Assembly: GCF_000472385.1 (NCBI RefSeq)
Contig: NZ_AWZU01000045.1
Location: 224-64,095 of the forward strand
Direction: 5' to 3'
Source: Bradyrhizobium sp. ARR65
Lineage (GTDB): Bacteria > Pseudomonadota > Alphaproteobacteria > Rhizobiales > Xanthobacteraceae
DNA length: 63,872 nt
Shown here: positions 1 through 9,564 of the stretch, in pieces
How the letters are laid out: every line of letters starts with the position of its first letter
Position numbering within the stretch: the stretch's first letter is position 1
Position numbers and translations under genes: made by a program
Notes under the pieces: model-generated
Databases searched by the model: none
What the model saw: the letters and a program-made list of their open reading frames with translations, nothing else
What the model was told of the DNA's origin: nothing

Positions 1-37
1 CACTCAGCATCAATGGCGCGATCGGCCGGCCTCTCAT
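1..37 (-). CDS. IS630-family transposase, N-terminal fragment cut by the window edge
   Basis: The minus strand from the ATG at 37 reads MRGRPIAPLMLS and leaves the window. That N-terminus is typical of IS630-family transposases of rhizobia. About 85 bases of non-coding element end lie between it and the broken IS66 gene. IS630 elements insert at TA, and a TA lies at the junction (about 123-127). Only 12 codons are visible, so the call rests on recognition of this short start. Confidence 0.45.
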   Translation of the reverse strand, partial: MRGRPIAPLMLS

Positions 38-1917
38 ACCTGCGTTCGCCACAAGCGCTCTCCTCCATGATTCCGAGCGCTCCTTATTCCCTCATAATGT
101 GACGAACTTGCGTTCCAATGACTAGTACTGCCCAACTCTCGGCGCCCTCGTCGCAACCGGCAAAAAGGGAGTTCTTGGCGTTGAGCTTGATCGGCCGCAT
201 CGCACGCTCGACCGCATTCGTGTCCATCTCGATACCCGTCATCAAGGTAGAGCGTCAGGCCGTCCCAATGACGCAGCGCATAACGCAAAGCCTTCGCCGT
301 GTCGCTCTTCTGCGCAAGGTGATCAAGCTTTGCCTCAAACCACTGCTTCAAGGCTGCGGCCAGAGGCCGGGCATGCGCCTGCCTGCCGGCGCTGCGCTCG
401 GCAGCAGATCGGCCGCGGAGTGCCTTCTCGACTGCGTAAAGCTGGGCGATGCGCTCGAGAGCCTCGCGGGCAACCGGAGCCGGCGCCGGAGCAGCCTCGC
501 GCTCGATTTTCACAAACTGGCGCCGCAGATGCGACCAGCAGAAGGCGAGCGTACCGGACAGTGCGCCTGCACGCGTCTCTCGGGTCATGGTCTTGTAAGC
601 CCGATAGCCGTCGCAGTGGATGATGCCGCGATAGCCCTCAAGCAGCCGCAAGCCATGAACGGCTCCACGGCCAGGTGCATAGGCGTAAACCACGCCAGGT
701 GGGTCAGGTCCGGCCCAAGGCCTGTCATCGCGCGAGAGCGCCCAGAAGTAGCCGGTTTTCGTCCTGCCGCGCCCCGGATCCAACACCGGTGCCGGGGTCT
801 CATCGACACAGAGCTTCGAGGAGGCAAGCAGAAGCTCGCGCAGACGATGCCACAGGGGCTTTAATTCCTGGGCGGCATAGCCGACCCAGAGGGCGAGCGT
901 GGAACGGTCGATGGCGATACCATGCGTCGCCAGCATCTGCGCCTGGCGGTAGAGCGGCAAATGCCAATGGTACTTGGCGTCGATCACATGCGCGACGAGC
1001 CGCTCGGTGGGCAGTCCTCCCCTGATCAGTCGCTCGGGAGCGGCGTGTTGGAGGACGACGCCGTGACAGGCGCGGCAGGCCAGTTTGGGCCGGCGGGTCA
1101 CGATCATTCGGTATTGCACCGGAACGACGTCGAGCCTCTGACTCTCATCGCGACCAATCTCGACGAGATCACCTTTGCAGCACGGGCAGCAGGTTGCAGC
1201 CGGCATCAGGATTTCGACGATGCGCGGTAAATGCTCCGGAAGCTGACCACGGGCGGCTCTGCGCTCGGCAGTTCTCTTCTCGCGGGTTCTGGGATTGGCG
1301 CGATCCTCGGCTGCTTCAAGAGCCGCGACGGCCTCTTCGATGTCCTCCAGAACAAGCTGTAGCTGATCTGCGTCCAGCTTTTCCGAGGACCGACCGAACC
1401 GCGCATCTTTTGCAAGCTTGAGCAACCGCTCAAGCTTGGCGCAGCGATCCAGCAGAGCTGCGGCAAAGACGCGCAACTCGGCTGGATCGCTCGGCAGCTC
1501 ATCGGGCAAATCACTCATTGGCCCGAGTCTGCCATGCTTCGCGCCCCGATGCAGCGAAGATTCTATTTTCCTACGCAAGTGCTGCGGGATTCGAGGCGCG
1601 TGCATGCGCGTCCAATCCATGCCAGCCAGCAGCGCCGACAGCTCCGCGGCGTTCATCCGCATCACGCCGGCCACGATGGGAGGCCATTTGAAGCTGCTGC
1701 CATCGAGCCGCTTCCAATACAGCACAAGGCCAGTGCCGTCCCAGACGACAATCTTCACCCGATCAGCGCGCTTCGCACGGAAGACCACCGCCACGCCCTT
1801 CATCGGGTCATGGCCCAGCGTCTCCTTCGCCAGGAGCGCCAAGCCATCCGCACCCTTTCTGAAGTCCACAGGTTGCGTCGCCACGTAAATCATTAGGCTC
1901 GCGGGTGGCGTCAGCAT
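34..1917 (-). pseudogene. tnpC: IS66 TnpB fused in frame to TnpC, frameshifted and truncated
   Basis: Residues 1-110 are IS66 TnpB (MIYVATQPVDFRKG, then VFRAKRADRVKIVVWDGTGLVLYWKRL). From about residue 133 (MSDLPDELP) the same frame continues as TnpC, with its leucine-rich N-terminus, a CCPCC zinc-binding segment and the DDE transposase core (CVDETPAPVLDPGRGRTKTGYFW). TnpB and TnpC are normally separate ORFs, so lack of a stop between them is odd. Near 235 the frame shifts: the expected RIEMDTNAVERAMRPIK continues in another frame, and the C-terminus after SWAVL is lost to the IS630 junction. The start ATG overlaps the tnpA stop (ATGCTGA), showing translational coupling. The product is inactive as transposase. 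Confidence 0.85.
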
Positions 1918-2419
1918 GAACGTGTCCGTCGGAGCGCCAAGAACACATCACTCAACGCAGCAAGGCTAGGCGTCCCACGTACCTCTACCCGTGCCCCCTG
2001 GAGCTCGACCGTAACAACGGCTGCTTCCGGCGACACGGAGGACTCCGTAGCCGCCGGTAGCGACGATTCCGACACCAAAGGCACGAACGATAAGGTGTCC
2101 ACCGAAGCCGGCAGCACCAATTGGCCCAAACGCGCTCGACGCCGCCAGTCATGCACCTGCTGGGGCCGACAGCCATGGCGCCGGGCGACATCTGTGACAA
2201 TCGCGCCGGGCTCGAGGCTTTCCGCGGCAATCTGTGCCTTCAAATCGTCCGGCCAGCGCTTTCGACCTGCGCCAGCATACACTTCAATACGTGGGGACGG
2301 TCGTCTTATGTCGTCCGAATGGTCGTCCATTGTGAGCACCCTTGCCGAAGATGACTCTTCTAACGGTGCTCCCAAGAGGTCCGCACAAACAATCTGAAGG
2401 GCCTCAACGCCACGCTTAC
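120..2419 (-). mobile_element. IS66-family insertion sequence, left end truncated
   Basis: The element holds tnpA and a tnpB-tnpC fusion in the usual IS66 order, all on the minus strand. Its outer end is visible at 2419, where the minus strand starts GTAAGCGTGGCGTTGAGG, matching the GTAAGCG terminal repeat typical of the family. The other end is missing: the TnpC homology stops near 125, where unrelated IS630-like sequence begins. The element is therefore interrupted and not mobile on its own. Confidence 0.8.
1911..2375 (-). CDS. tnpA: IS66 TnpA, helix-turn-helix accessory transposase protein
   Basis: TnpA is the small DNA-binding accessory protein of IS66 elements. The segment RKRWPDDLKAQIAAESLEPG followed by VARRHGCRPQQVHDWRRRAR is the characteristic N-terminal helix-turn-helix. 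The track start gives 154 residues; the ATG at MDDHSDD (residue 16) gives a more usual length of about 139. The gene appears intact and its stop overlaps the next start by the ATGCTGA arrangement. It lies just inside the terminal repeat at 2419. Confidence 0.8.
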   Translation of the reverse strand: MGAPLEESSSARVLTMDDHSDDIRRPSPRIEVYAGAGRKRWPDDLKAQIAAESLEPGAIVTDVARRHGCRPQQVHDWRRRARLGQLVLPASVDTLSFVPLVSESSLPAATESSVSPEAAVVTVELQGARVEVRGTPSLAALSDVFLALRRTRSC

Positions 2420-2773
2420 CATAGATGAGATGCTGAAAGTCCGACGACTGAGTGATATTGTTGTCATCTTTCTTGCGCGGTTGGAATTTGATTACGCCGG
2501 GATCCGGATTAGGTTGAAGGCCAGCACCACGTCGGCAGCTGAGTGGACGATGCCGCGATGCGACCGGGGCGGAACACTACGAATGAAGTAGTCAGAATTG
2601 ACGTCCCCAAAAGAAATGCCAGCCTACAAGGCTAAAGGCGAAGAAGGGCGAGATCGCGCCAGACTCGCTAGGAGCTGAGGCTCGGCCACCAACCATCTAC
2701 CCGATAATGGCGGACGGTTTTTTAGTAATTTAGGTACGCGGTAACGCCTACTATCGACGCGAGCCCGCGACAC
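2420..2773. other. Gap between IS66 and the fucose synthase gene
   Basis: No coding signal is seen. This stretch separates the IS66 end from the 3' end of the convergent-side glycan genes. It may hold the transcription end of the minus-strand operon, but no clear hairpin with a T-tract was recognised. Confidence 0.4.
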
Positions 2774-3748
2774 TCAATTTCCGACACTCTTCCGCAAAAA
2801 GTCTTCGTAAGCGAGCGCTAAGCCTGCATTAATTCCCGTTACGGCCCTCCACCCTAGCCGCGACATCTTGCTTGTATCCAAAAGCTTGCGCGGTGTACCA
2901 TCGGGCTTCGAGATGTCGAATTCGATCTCGCCTTCATATCCGACAATGGATCGGATCAACGAAGCAATCTCCGCAATTGTCATGTCCTGGCCCACTCCAA
3001 TATTGAGTAGTGGTGCAACATCCGGGCAGGTCAGCCTCTTGAATGCCTCGTCGGGCAAACCGAGAAGGTGCGCGATCGCGTCGCCCAGATCCAGCGAGAA
3101 CATGAATTCCCTGCGCGGCCTGCCGGAGCCCCAAACGACGACAGACGGGACCGACTTTTGTTTGGCGGCATGAAATCGCCGAATGAGAGCCGGTATGACG
3201 TGAGAGTTCTGAGGGTGATAATTATCCCCCGGGCCGTATAGGTTGGTTGGCATTAATGCGAGATAGTTGGTGCCAAACTGACGATTGAACGACTGGCAGG
3301 CCTCAACGCCTGAAATCTTTGCAAGAGCGTATGCGCGGTTAGTCAACTCCAAGGGCCCGGTTAGAATATATTCTTCTCGGATCGGTTGCGGGCAGTCTCT
3401 CGGATAAATGCAAGAGGATCCGAGGAAAATCATCCGATCAACGTTGCTGGCGTAAGCTGCGTCAAAGACATTTAGTTGGATGCGCAGGTTCTTATGCAGA
3501 AAATCCACAGGATAAGTGGAATTGGCGAGAATACCACCAACCTTTGCGGCGCACATCACCACGTAGTTGGGCTGAGATCGCATGAAGAAGTCATACGTCG
3601 CTTGGCGATCTTCCAAATCCAGTCGTTCGTGTGGACAAGTGATTACGTCGTAGCAACCTCGCTTTCGAAGGGCGTGCAGCGTTGCCGATCCAACAAGGCC
3701 ACTATCTCCGGCAACAAATACTTTCTTGGGTGTCAACAGCCTCTCCAT
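2774..3748 (-). CDS. fcl: GDP-L-fucose synthase (first copy)
   Basis: This enzyme turns GDP-4-keto-6-deoxy-mannose into GDP-L-fucose with NADPH, in the cytoplasm, supplying fucose for surface glycans or Nod factors. The 324 residues are full length for the family. The short-chain dehydrogenase catalytic set is present: Ser in FLGSSCIYP (about residue 111), Tyr140 and Lys144 in YALAK, plus the family Cys113. The nucleotide-binding loop is GDSGLVG (residues 14-20), where the second copy and most homologues have GHRGLVG, a change that could alter cofactor binding. It lies downstream of a broken glycosyltransferase and is a paralogue of the gene at 5051-6007. nolK is the name used for this enzyme in Nod-factor contexts; nothing here shows that role. 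Confidence 0.88.
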   Translation of the reverse strand: MERLLTPKKVFVAGDSGLVGSATLHALRKRGCYDVITCPHERLDLEDRQATYDFFMRSQPNYVVMCAAKVGGILANSTYPVDFLHKNLRIQLNVFDAAYASNVDRMIFLGSSCIYPRDCPQPIREEYILTGPLELTNRAYALAKISGVEACQSFNRQFGTNYLALMPTNLYGPGDNYHPQNSHVIPALIRRFHAAKQKSVPSVVVWGSGRPRREFMFSLDLGDAIAHLLGLPDEAFKRLTCPDVAPLLNIGVGQDMTIAEIASLIRSIVGYEGEIEFDISKPDGTPRKLLDTSKMSRLGWRAVTGINAGLALAYEDFLRKSVGN

Positions 3749-3793
3749 TCCGCTCTCATGAGCTCGTTACCGCCTGCCCTTCATTTCTTAAAG

Positions 3794-4600
3794 CTAGCTC
3801 TTTGTGCCGAGATGGTTCCGCGCGAACCTGACCAAAGGATACCAAAATGCGCGCGTAGCACGAAATATCTGATAGTTGCGCGAGATATGAACAAGCCGGT
3901 GAGACAGCTTTCGCCGGATTTGCTCCACGTTGGACGGGTTTTTGCGCGCCAACGCAGGATGTTTATACTTTCCGATAAAAAGCTTGTCGCTCGGGGTCAA
4001 AATAAAGTCGATCAGCTGTGGCTCGGATGCCGTCCACGCAAGTGCCCCGATCGACGAGGCTTTCCTTGCGAGCTATGCCATTTTCAGCGGCCGAGCTAAA
4101 ATCTAGTGGTGTAGGATTTGCAAGGTCGTATAGTAGCCCCATTTACCCCGGGAATTATGTATTCGTTCATCGTGCCGTTCTTGGGCGCAACAACGCATTG
4201 ACCGCGGGCGAACGCCTCGAGGAAGGATTGCCGATGCCTTCTTCAGCTCGAGGGGCAAAGAACACATTGGCTTTTTCAAGTAATTGATCGAGCTCTGCTT
4301 TGTCTCCAAACCAGTTTGAAATAGTTATGTTATGTTGATTGATTTCCGCTTTGGTCGGCGGCCGGGGAGGTGGGGCACCTGGATCTACAGCGAGCTGAAG
4401 GTGGAGGCTCGCAAGGTGATTGCGAGATATCAAGGTTCGTATCGTTGACCATGAGATTTCGCACTCACGGCGAAGCCAAAAAGCGCGCAGACGCCGTCAA
4501 ACGAAGCTGGCCGTGCCTTTGGCTCCTGGTAGTAACGCACAAGATGATTTACGATACCAAATGCCTGAGTCATCGAGTGCAAACGCCGATTGACATATCG
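3794..4600 (-). pseudogene. Broken copy of the 6036-7178 glycosyltransferase
   Basis: Fragments in several frames match the intact glycosyltransferase at 6036-7178 in order. LHSMTQAFGIVNHLVRYY (near 4560) matches its residues around 120. HLQLAVDPGAPPPRPPT and WFGDKAELDQLLEKANVFFAPRAEEGIG (near 4430-4230) match the acceptor-side and EX7E regions. The tail with LFIGKYKHPAL (near 3960) matches LYVGRYQHPIL. Frameshifts split the gene near 4220 and 4430. The N-terminal third is missing and replaced abruptly at about 4600 by part of a DUF2786-like gene. With the fucose synthase that follows, it repeats the GT-fcl arrangement found at 5.0-7.2 kb. Confidence 0.8.
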
Positions 4601-4813
4601 ACGGCAAAGCGCCAGAAAGAGGTGCCGAGACCACTGGTCGGGAAGTGAGAATTGCTGTTCGATCGGAGGATCGTGGCGAGCGAGTTCCTCGACCCGGGCA
4701 CGCGCCCGCCGCAGCGGGGCTTCCGCCGCCAGGCGCTCACCAGCAGTTCCGGCACCCCCGAACAACGCCTCGATCTTCCGAAGCTTCTCGCGCAGCTGCG
4801 ACTCGCTGGTCAT
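4601..4813 (-). pseudogene. 5' part of a DUF2786-like gene, fused to the broken glycosyltransferase
   Basis: The minus strand from the ATG at 4813 reads MTSESQLREKLRKIEALFGG and ends its own homology at SLPDQWSRHLFLALCRRY near 4601. I recognise this start as a family of phage/ICE-associated proteins with a DUF2786-like N-terminus, found often in Bradyrhizobium; the function is unknown. The reading frame then runs on into the glycosyltransferase remnant, making a 127-residue chimera. A second partial copy at 22.5 kb starts with the same segment and continues to the C-terminus. Identification of the family is moderate; the shared segment is seen directly. Confidence 0.55.
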
Positions 4814-5050
4814 TCTGATCCCCGTTGCCCCTCCGAACCGCGATCACCCCATCACCGCGTGCCGGCGGCGTCAATCATCCCGACCGCGCTATCCAGAGCA
4901 TTCTGCGCGAGTCAACCCCGGGCATCGGTGATCCTTTCGTGACGCTCACAGTTCGTCTGGCCGTCGGCGTCGCTGAGCTGCTCACGGCCCGATTGCGCCC
5001 GGAATCACAGGCGCGTGATGCGTCTGGGACCGGCGCGAGCCCCCGACGTT

Positions 5051-6007
5051 TCAATCACCGAAGGTCCTCCGCAAAAAATCCTCGTAAGCGAGCGTCAATC
5101 CCACTCCGATGCTTGTTTTGGCCTTCCAGCCCAGCTGCGACATCTTGCTTGTATCCAAAAGCTTGCGCGGTGTGCCGTCCGGCTTTGAAATATCGAATTC
5201 GATCCCGCCTTCATATCCGACAGTCGATCGGATCAAAGAAGCGATCTCCCTAATCGTCGTATCTTGACCCACTCCGATATTGATCAACGGCGTGACATTC
5301 GGACTGGTCAGCCTATTGAACTGTTCGTCGGGTAAGCCGAGGAGATGCGCGATGGCATCGCCCAAGTCGAGCGAAAACATGAATTCTCTGCGCGGTTTGC
5401 CGGTACCCCATACGGTAACGGATGGAGCATTATTTACTTTAGCCTCATGGAAACGACGAATCAAAGCCGGCAGCACGTGTGAGTGCTCGGGGTGATAGTT
5501 GTCGCCTGGTCCATACAGGTTTGTCGGCATTATCGCCAGATACCGGGTCCGATACTGCCTGTTGAAAGACCAGCAGGACTCGACACCTGCGATTTTCGCC
5601 AATGCATATGGGCGGTTGGTTGCCTCTAAGGGACCCGTGAGAAGGTAATCTTCCCGTATTGGTTGCGGGCACTCACGCGGATATATGCAAGAAGACCCCA
5701 AGAAGATCATTCGTTGGACTCCGGCCGCATGAGCCGCCTCGAATGTACTCAATTGGATTGCTAGGTTAGTGTGAAGAAAATCTACCGGAAAAGTATCGTT
5801 AGCAAGTATGCCGCCCACTTTAGCGGCGGCCATGACGACATAGTCCGGCCGTTCCTTCATGAACAGTTCCTTGGTCGCATTCCGATTGACGAGGTCCAAC
5901 TCGTCATGGGTCCGGGTGACGAGTCTATATGATTTCAAGCGCGAGAGAGCCGCAATTGTAGCAGAACCGACAAGTCCGCGATGGCCGGCGACGAAGACCT
6001 TTTTCAT
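5051..6007 (-). CDS. fcl: GDP-L-fucose synthase (second copy)
   Basis: A full-length, 318-residue paralogue of the enzyme at 2774-3748. It keeps the canonical GHRGLVG nucleotide-binding loop (residues 8-14), the GSSCIYP serine segment and the YALAK catalytic Tyr/Lys pair. It follows the glycosyltransferase at 6036-7178 by 28 bases on the same strand, so the two are probably co-transcribed. The two fucose synthases share long identical stretches, notably near the C-terminus (FDISKPDGTPRKLLDTSKMS), but differ throughout, so the duplication is not recent. No gmd gene, which would supply the substrate, lies in the window. Confidence 0.9.
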   Translation of the reverse strand: MKKVFVAGHRGLVGSATIAALSRLKSYRLVTRTHDELDLVNRNATKELFMKERPDYVVMAAAKVGGILANDTFPVDFLHTNLAIQLSTFEAAHAAGVQRMIFLGSSCIYPRECPQPIREDYLLTGPLEATNRPYALAKIAGVESCWSFNRQYRTRYLAIMPTNLYGPGDNYHPEHSHVLPALIRRFHEAKVNNAPSVTVWGTGKPRREFMFSLDLGDAIAHLLGLPDEQFNRLTSPNVTPLINIGVGQDTTIREIASLIRSTVGYEGGIEFDISKPDGTPRKLLDTSKMSQLGWKAKTSIGVGLTLAYEDFLRRTFGD

Positions 6008-6035
6008 TCCGAGCTCTCCACACTAGCGGACCACG

Positions 6036-7178
6036 TCAAATTCTGCGCGCGAAGCGGATTGAGTTCCTTACTCCTCTCCAAGTTGCCCGGACAAAGGCAT
6101 ACCGACCAAGTACACGCCGCAGCGCGCGGATCAATGAATTTCCGCCTTCAGGGTCAACCGGCACAAATCGCGGGGATGGCGCAGAAGAGATTGTCAAGAT
6201 GGGGTGTTGGTATCGACCCACATAAAGGCACTCACTTGGGGCAAGGACAAATTGGAGTAATTCCTGTTCCGCCTCTTCCCACAGCCGGCGCCCGACGTAC
6301 GCTGTCTTTTTAGCTTGACGTCCGAGTTCTCCGACCTTTGAGAAATCGAGCGGCCTGGGATTGTTGATGTCATAGAGCAGGCCGTTCAAGCCCGGTAGGA
6401 TGTACTCGTTCATCGTTCCGTGGTTTGGCGCAATGACGCACTGCCCCCGCGCCATCGCCTCCAAGAAGGCCTGGCCAATGCCTTCTTCAAGCCTTGGCGC
6501 GAAATAGATGTTTGCGCGGGCTATGCGCGCGTTTAGGTCGGCTTTGTCCTCGAACCACTTGGAGGTCGTAATCGTATGGCGCGTCACGTCGTCGGCTGAC
6601 GGCAATTGGGCATGCGGCGTCCCCGGATCGGTTGCCAAGTGAATGTGAAAGCTGTCGAAGCGCGAATTTCCTATGAGCGTCCGAACTATCTGCCAGGGTA
6701 GCTCGTTCTCTCGCCTAATCCAAAAGAAGCCATGTAAACCTTGTCCGGGCGCCGGGGGATAGTCCACCATTGGCGGATAGTAGCGCACAAAGTGGCTGAC
6801 AATTCCAAAGGCCGTTGTCATGCAATGTAGGGCATTTGAAAAGTTCAGGACTTTCGAGCCCTGGAATGGTTCCCAGAAGCTCGCCAGATTTGAGAGCGGT
6901 CCCTTCGATAGACTGAACTGGTCTAACATCGGGACGTAGATTACATTCGGATGCAGTTGCCGAAAACTGAGACCAGCGGGCGGAGGGCAATAAGATTGGA
7001 ACATAATGACGACATCGTGGGAAGCGACCGCCCCCCATTCGATGTGAGCGCCTCCTTGCCAAGCCTCGTCCCAAAAAAGGTCGACGGTATGACCGTACTT
7101 CCGCAATATTTGCGGTAAGAAATCAGTAGACTTGGTGGTCTTGTGATATGAATGATCGACGTATGCGACGCGCGCCAT
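6036..7178 (-). CDS. GT4-type glycosyltransferase
   Basis: A 380-residue cytoplasmic glycosyltransferase of the GT-B fold. The C-terminal nucleotide-sugar site is recognisable as APRLEEGIGQAFLEAMARG, with the EX7E glutamate pair spaced as in GT4 enzymes. The donor and acceptor cannot be read from sequence; its position directly before a GDP-fucose synthase suggests, but does not show, use of GDP-fucose. The start follows the stop of the 794-residue glycosyltransferase after a single base (TGAAATGG), which indicates one operon on the minus strand. A broken paralogue lies at 3794-4600. Confidence 0.8.
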   Translation of the reverse strand: MARVAYVDHSYHKTTKSTDFLPQILRKYGHTVDLFWDEAWQGGAHIEWGAVASHDVVIMFQSYCPPPAGLSFRQLHPNVIYVPMLDQFSLSKGPLSNLASFWEPFQGSKVLNFSNALHCMTTAFGIVSHFVRYYPPMVDYPPAPGQGLHGFFWIRRENELPWQIVRTLIGNSRFDSFHIHLATDPGTPHAQLPSADDVTRHTITTSKWFEDKADLNARIARANIYFAPRLEEGIGQAFLEAMARGQCVIAPNHGTMNEYILPGLNGLLYDINNPRPLDFSKVGELGRQAKKTAYVGRRLWEEAEQELLQFVLAPSECLYVGRYQHPILTISSAPSPRFVPVDPEGGNSLIRALRRVLGRYAFVRATWRGVRNSIRFARRI

Positions 7179-7179
7179 T

Positions 7180-9564
7180 TCACTGCCTCTTACGGATCAA
7201 AGAATACGTCCGCGCCGCTATCCGATACGGTAGTGGGTGCGCTTTGAGGGTGCCTTTGACCCAATCCTTGAAGCTCGGTGCCAAAGGTGAATACGGGCGG
7301 CTGTCGTCGTGTGCCGACTGGTCTTGGGATGTCCCCAGAGTTAGCCTTTCGAGTTTTTCAAGGCTGGCCCAAGACAGTGCTTGTAGGAAGTCAGGATCGA
7401 ACGAGTGCCTAGCAAACAATTCCCTTAAGAAGGTAGTTTGGCTCGCCACCCCACCTGTGAGATCCGGTATCGCTGGATATTTGAAGAAACAGTTGTAAAG
7501 GCCGTAAATTTCTGCTTCGGTCAGCATCGGAAATCGATCTCGTACAACTCGCATACATTCAACACTGTGTTGACGAGCATCGCTCGATACTCCGCCCATC
7601 GAGTAGTTGACCGTCACCTCTCTCGTGTAGGTAAATGTTGCTTTTGCATCGAGGCTGGCCATAATCCATTTAAAGTCGGCCGCTATCCTATAGGTCGTGT
7701 CGTATGGGCCGGTGCTCTCATATACCGATCGAGTGGCATAGATGCCATTATGACAATCATCTGCGCATTTAAAATAGGAGCCCGGATGCACGAAGTCAGG
7801 ATACCACTCTAGGCCCCCGTCTAGAGTGTGAACGTGCGCGCCAGTTAGCAAGAGCGCAGCGCGGTCGACTAATCTTCTCATGCGATGCGCTGCGATCGCC
7901 GCAGCGTCCGGCTCAAGCCAATCATCTGAATTCAGAATGCAAATCAGTTGGCCCTTGGCTAATGGAACGGCCTTGTTAACAGCGTCATATAGGCCCCTGT
8001 CTGCCTCGGACGCAAAGTAATCAATGCGATCGGCATACTGCCGGATTAAGTCGAGGGTACCGTCTGTGGAAGCGCCGTCCAACACGATGTGCTCGACATT
8101 TCCATAGGTTTGGTTCTGCACGCTTTCAATGGTACGGGCAAGCGTCGCTGTATTGTTGCGCACGACCGTGACATAGGACACAAGCGGACTATCCGCGGTA
8201 CCGCTCTTGACACTTCCGCGAGTACGCAGGCCGCCTTCAATAAAATTCGAACATGACTGTTGCTGCAGGCGATCCATCCAGCGCGGCCAATCCCTGTTCT
8301 GCCGTTTGGTTGATGACGAGAAGATCGGTCCCCGTGCTCCATTCTGATAGTTCAAAAAATTGCCCTGCAGTACCCCATCGGCGTTCATTGCACTCCTGAC
8401 CAGTACACCAGGAGCCAGCGGGCGACTGCGCCGACGGTGTGGCCGCTTGGAATGACGGGCGTAAGCACTACAAAGCCTATCCGCAATGACCTCGGAGCAC
8501 GTATCCCAATTGAACCATCTTGTCCTTTCGGAGCAGGCCTTTGTTAAATCCAGCCTGAGCTGCGGAGACGACTCTAGTTGGAGCAACGCATTGGCGACGC
8601 CCTGCATGTCATCGGTATCTAACATCAAATCCGCTTGGCCGACTATCTCGGCAAGAGATGAACTGTTAACTGAAATGACGGGAGTCCCGCAGGCCATTGC
8701 GTCCAGTGGATGCAAACTGAATTCTTGTCGAGACAGATAGCACATGGCGCCACTATAGAGAGGTACGAGATCGTCATCGTTCACTAGGCCCATGAGTGTG
8801 ATGCGATCTCTCCAGTGACGAACGGCTGTAAGTGCGTCTAGCAATGGCGGATACTTCCGGTCTGAAATACCGGCAAGCACGAGGTTCAAATTGCTCTTGC
8901 GATTTTGTTCCATAAAAAGGACGAAGGCGTTTATGACTTGAATAAGGCTATCGTAGGTTCCTGGTGTTGCTAAGCTGAGGACATAAGGAGCGTCGACGGA
9001 AATTCCGTACTTTGAGCGCACTGCGGAAATGGCGGCCAGATCCTTGCATTGATGAAAAGACGATCCCGCTGCAATCGGGATGACGATAACTCGTTCCGGA
9101 TTGAGATCCGGCCTGGCTCTGAGCAAGTTCTTTCTTGTGAATTCAGAAACAACAAAAACGACAGTATCTTCATCAAGGCTGTCTACGATGTTTTGTATTT
9201 CAGATGTGTCTTCACAAGGAGATAGAGTTGGGGCGGGCACATCGTATACAATGTGTGCATGTAGCAATCGTTGGTCCAGTAACCAACTCGTCGGGGGCGC
9301 GTCAAAAGGGGATAGCAGAATATCCGCATTATTTGAGGTCGTGTCTGCTGCCGCATTGAAGTGCGGCACCGTCAGGTTTTTTTTTGCAACATAAGACGCA
9401 GCTTTTGTCTCGTCGCCTTCCCTGCAGAACAACCGTACGTCAAGGTGAGGTGATCGGGTCAAGCGCGGGAAAAGCTCATCGCACACGCGGTAGATGCCGG
9501 TTTCCACCCCCTTCGCCAAAACGTGCATATCGAGTGCTAGGCGTGGAATTAGCTGGCTCGACAC
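7180..9564 (-). CDS. Two-domain glycosyltransferase (GT4 then GT2)
   Basis: The N-terminal half (residues 1-380) is a GT4-like GT-B domain beginning RLALDMHVLAKGVETGIYRV; the motif after YLSRQEFSLHPLDAMACGTP keeps the first glutamate but has Asp in place of the second. The C-terminal part (about 465-700) is a GT2 (GT-A) domain: SYVTVVRNNTATLARTIESV, DGASTDGT, ADRGLYDAVNKA and the DXD-like NSDDW. The fusion would let one protein add two sugars in sequence during polysaccharide assembly. It is the first gene of a minus-strand operon with the GT and fucose synthase downstream. Base composition is visibly more AT-rich than in the ICE region, consistent with transfer of this block. Confidence 0.82.
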   Translation of the reverse strand: MSSQLIPRLALDMHVLAKGVETGIYRVCDELFPRLTRSPHLDVRLFCREGDETKAASYVAKKNLTVPHFNAAADTTSNNADILLSPFDAPPTSWLLDQRLLHAHIVYDVPAPTLSPCEDTSEIQNIVDSLDEDTVVFVVSEFTRKNLLRARPDLNPERVIVIPIAAGSSFHQCKDLAAISAVRSKYGISVDAPYVLSLATPGTYDSLIQVINAFVLFMEQNRKSNLNLVLAGISDRKYPPLLDALTAVRHWRDRITLMGLVNDDDLVPLYSGAMCYLSRQEFSLHPLDAMACGTPVISVNSSSLAEIVGQADLMLDTDDMQGVANALLQLESSPQLRLDLTKACSERTRWFNWDTCSEVIADRLCSAYARHSKRPHRRRSRPLAPGVLVRSAMNADGVLQGNFLNYQNGARGPIFSSSTKRQNRDWPRWMDRLQQQSCSNFIEGGLRTRGSVKSGTADSPLVSYVTVVRNNTATLARTIESVQNQTYGNVEHIVLDGASTDGTLDLIRQYADRIDYFASEADRGLYDAVNKAVPLAKGQLICILNSDDWLEPDAAAIAAHRMRRLVDRAALLLTGAHVHTLDGGLEWYPDFVHPGSYFKCADDCHNGIYATRSVYESTGPYDTTYRIAADFKWIMASLDAKATFTYTREVTVNYSMGGVSSDARQHSVECMRVVRDRFPMLTEAEIYGLYNCFFKYPAIPDLTGGVASQTTFLRELFARHSFDPDFLQALSWASLEKLERLTLGTSQDQSAHDDSRPYSPLAPSFKDWVKGTLKAHPLPYRIAARTYSLIRKRQ

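Noticed and set aside
118..864. A 248-residue plus-strand ORF at the left end
   Set aside because: It is antisense to the TnpC frame and carries no independent signal.
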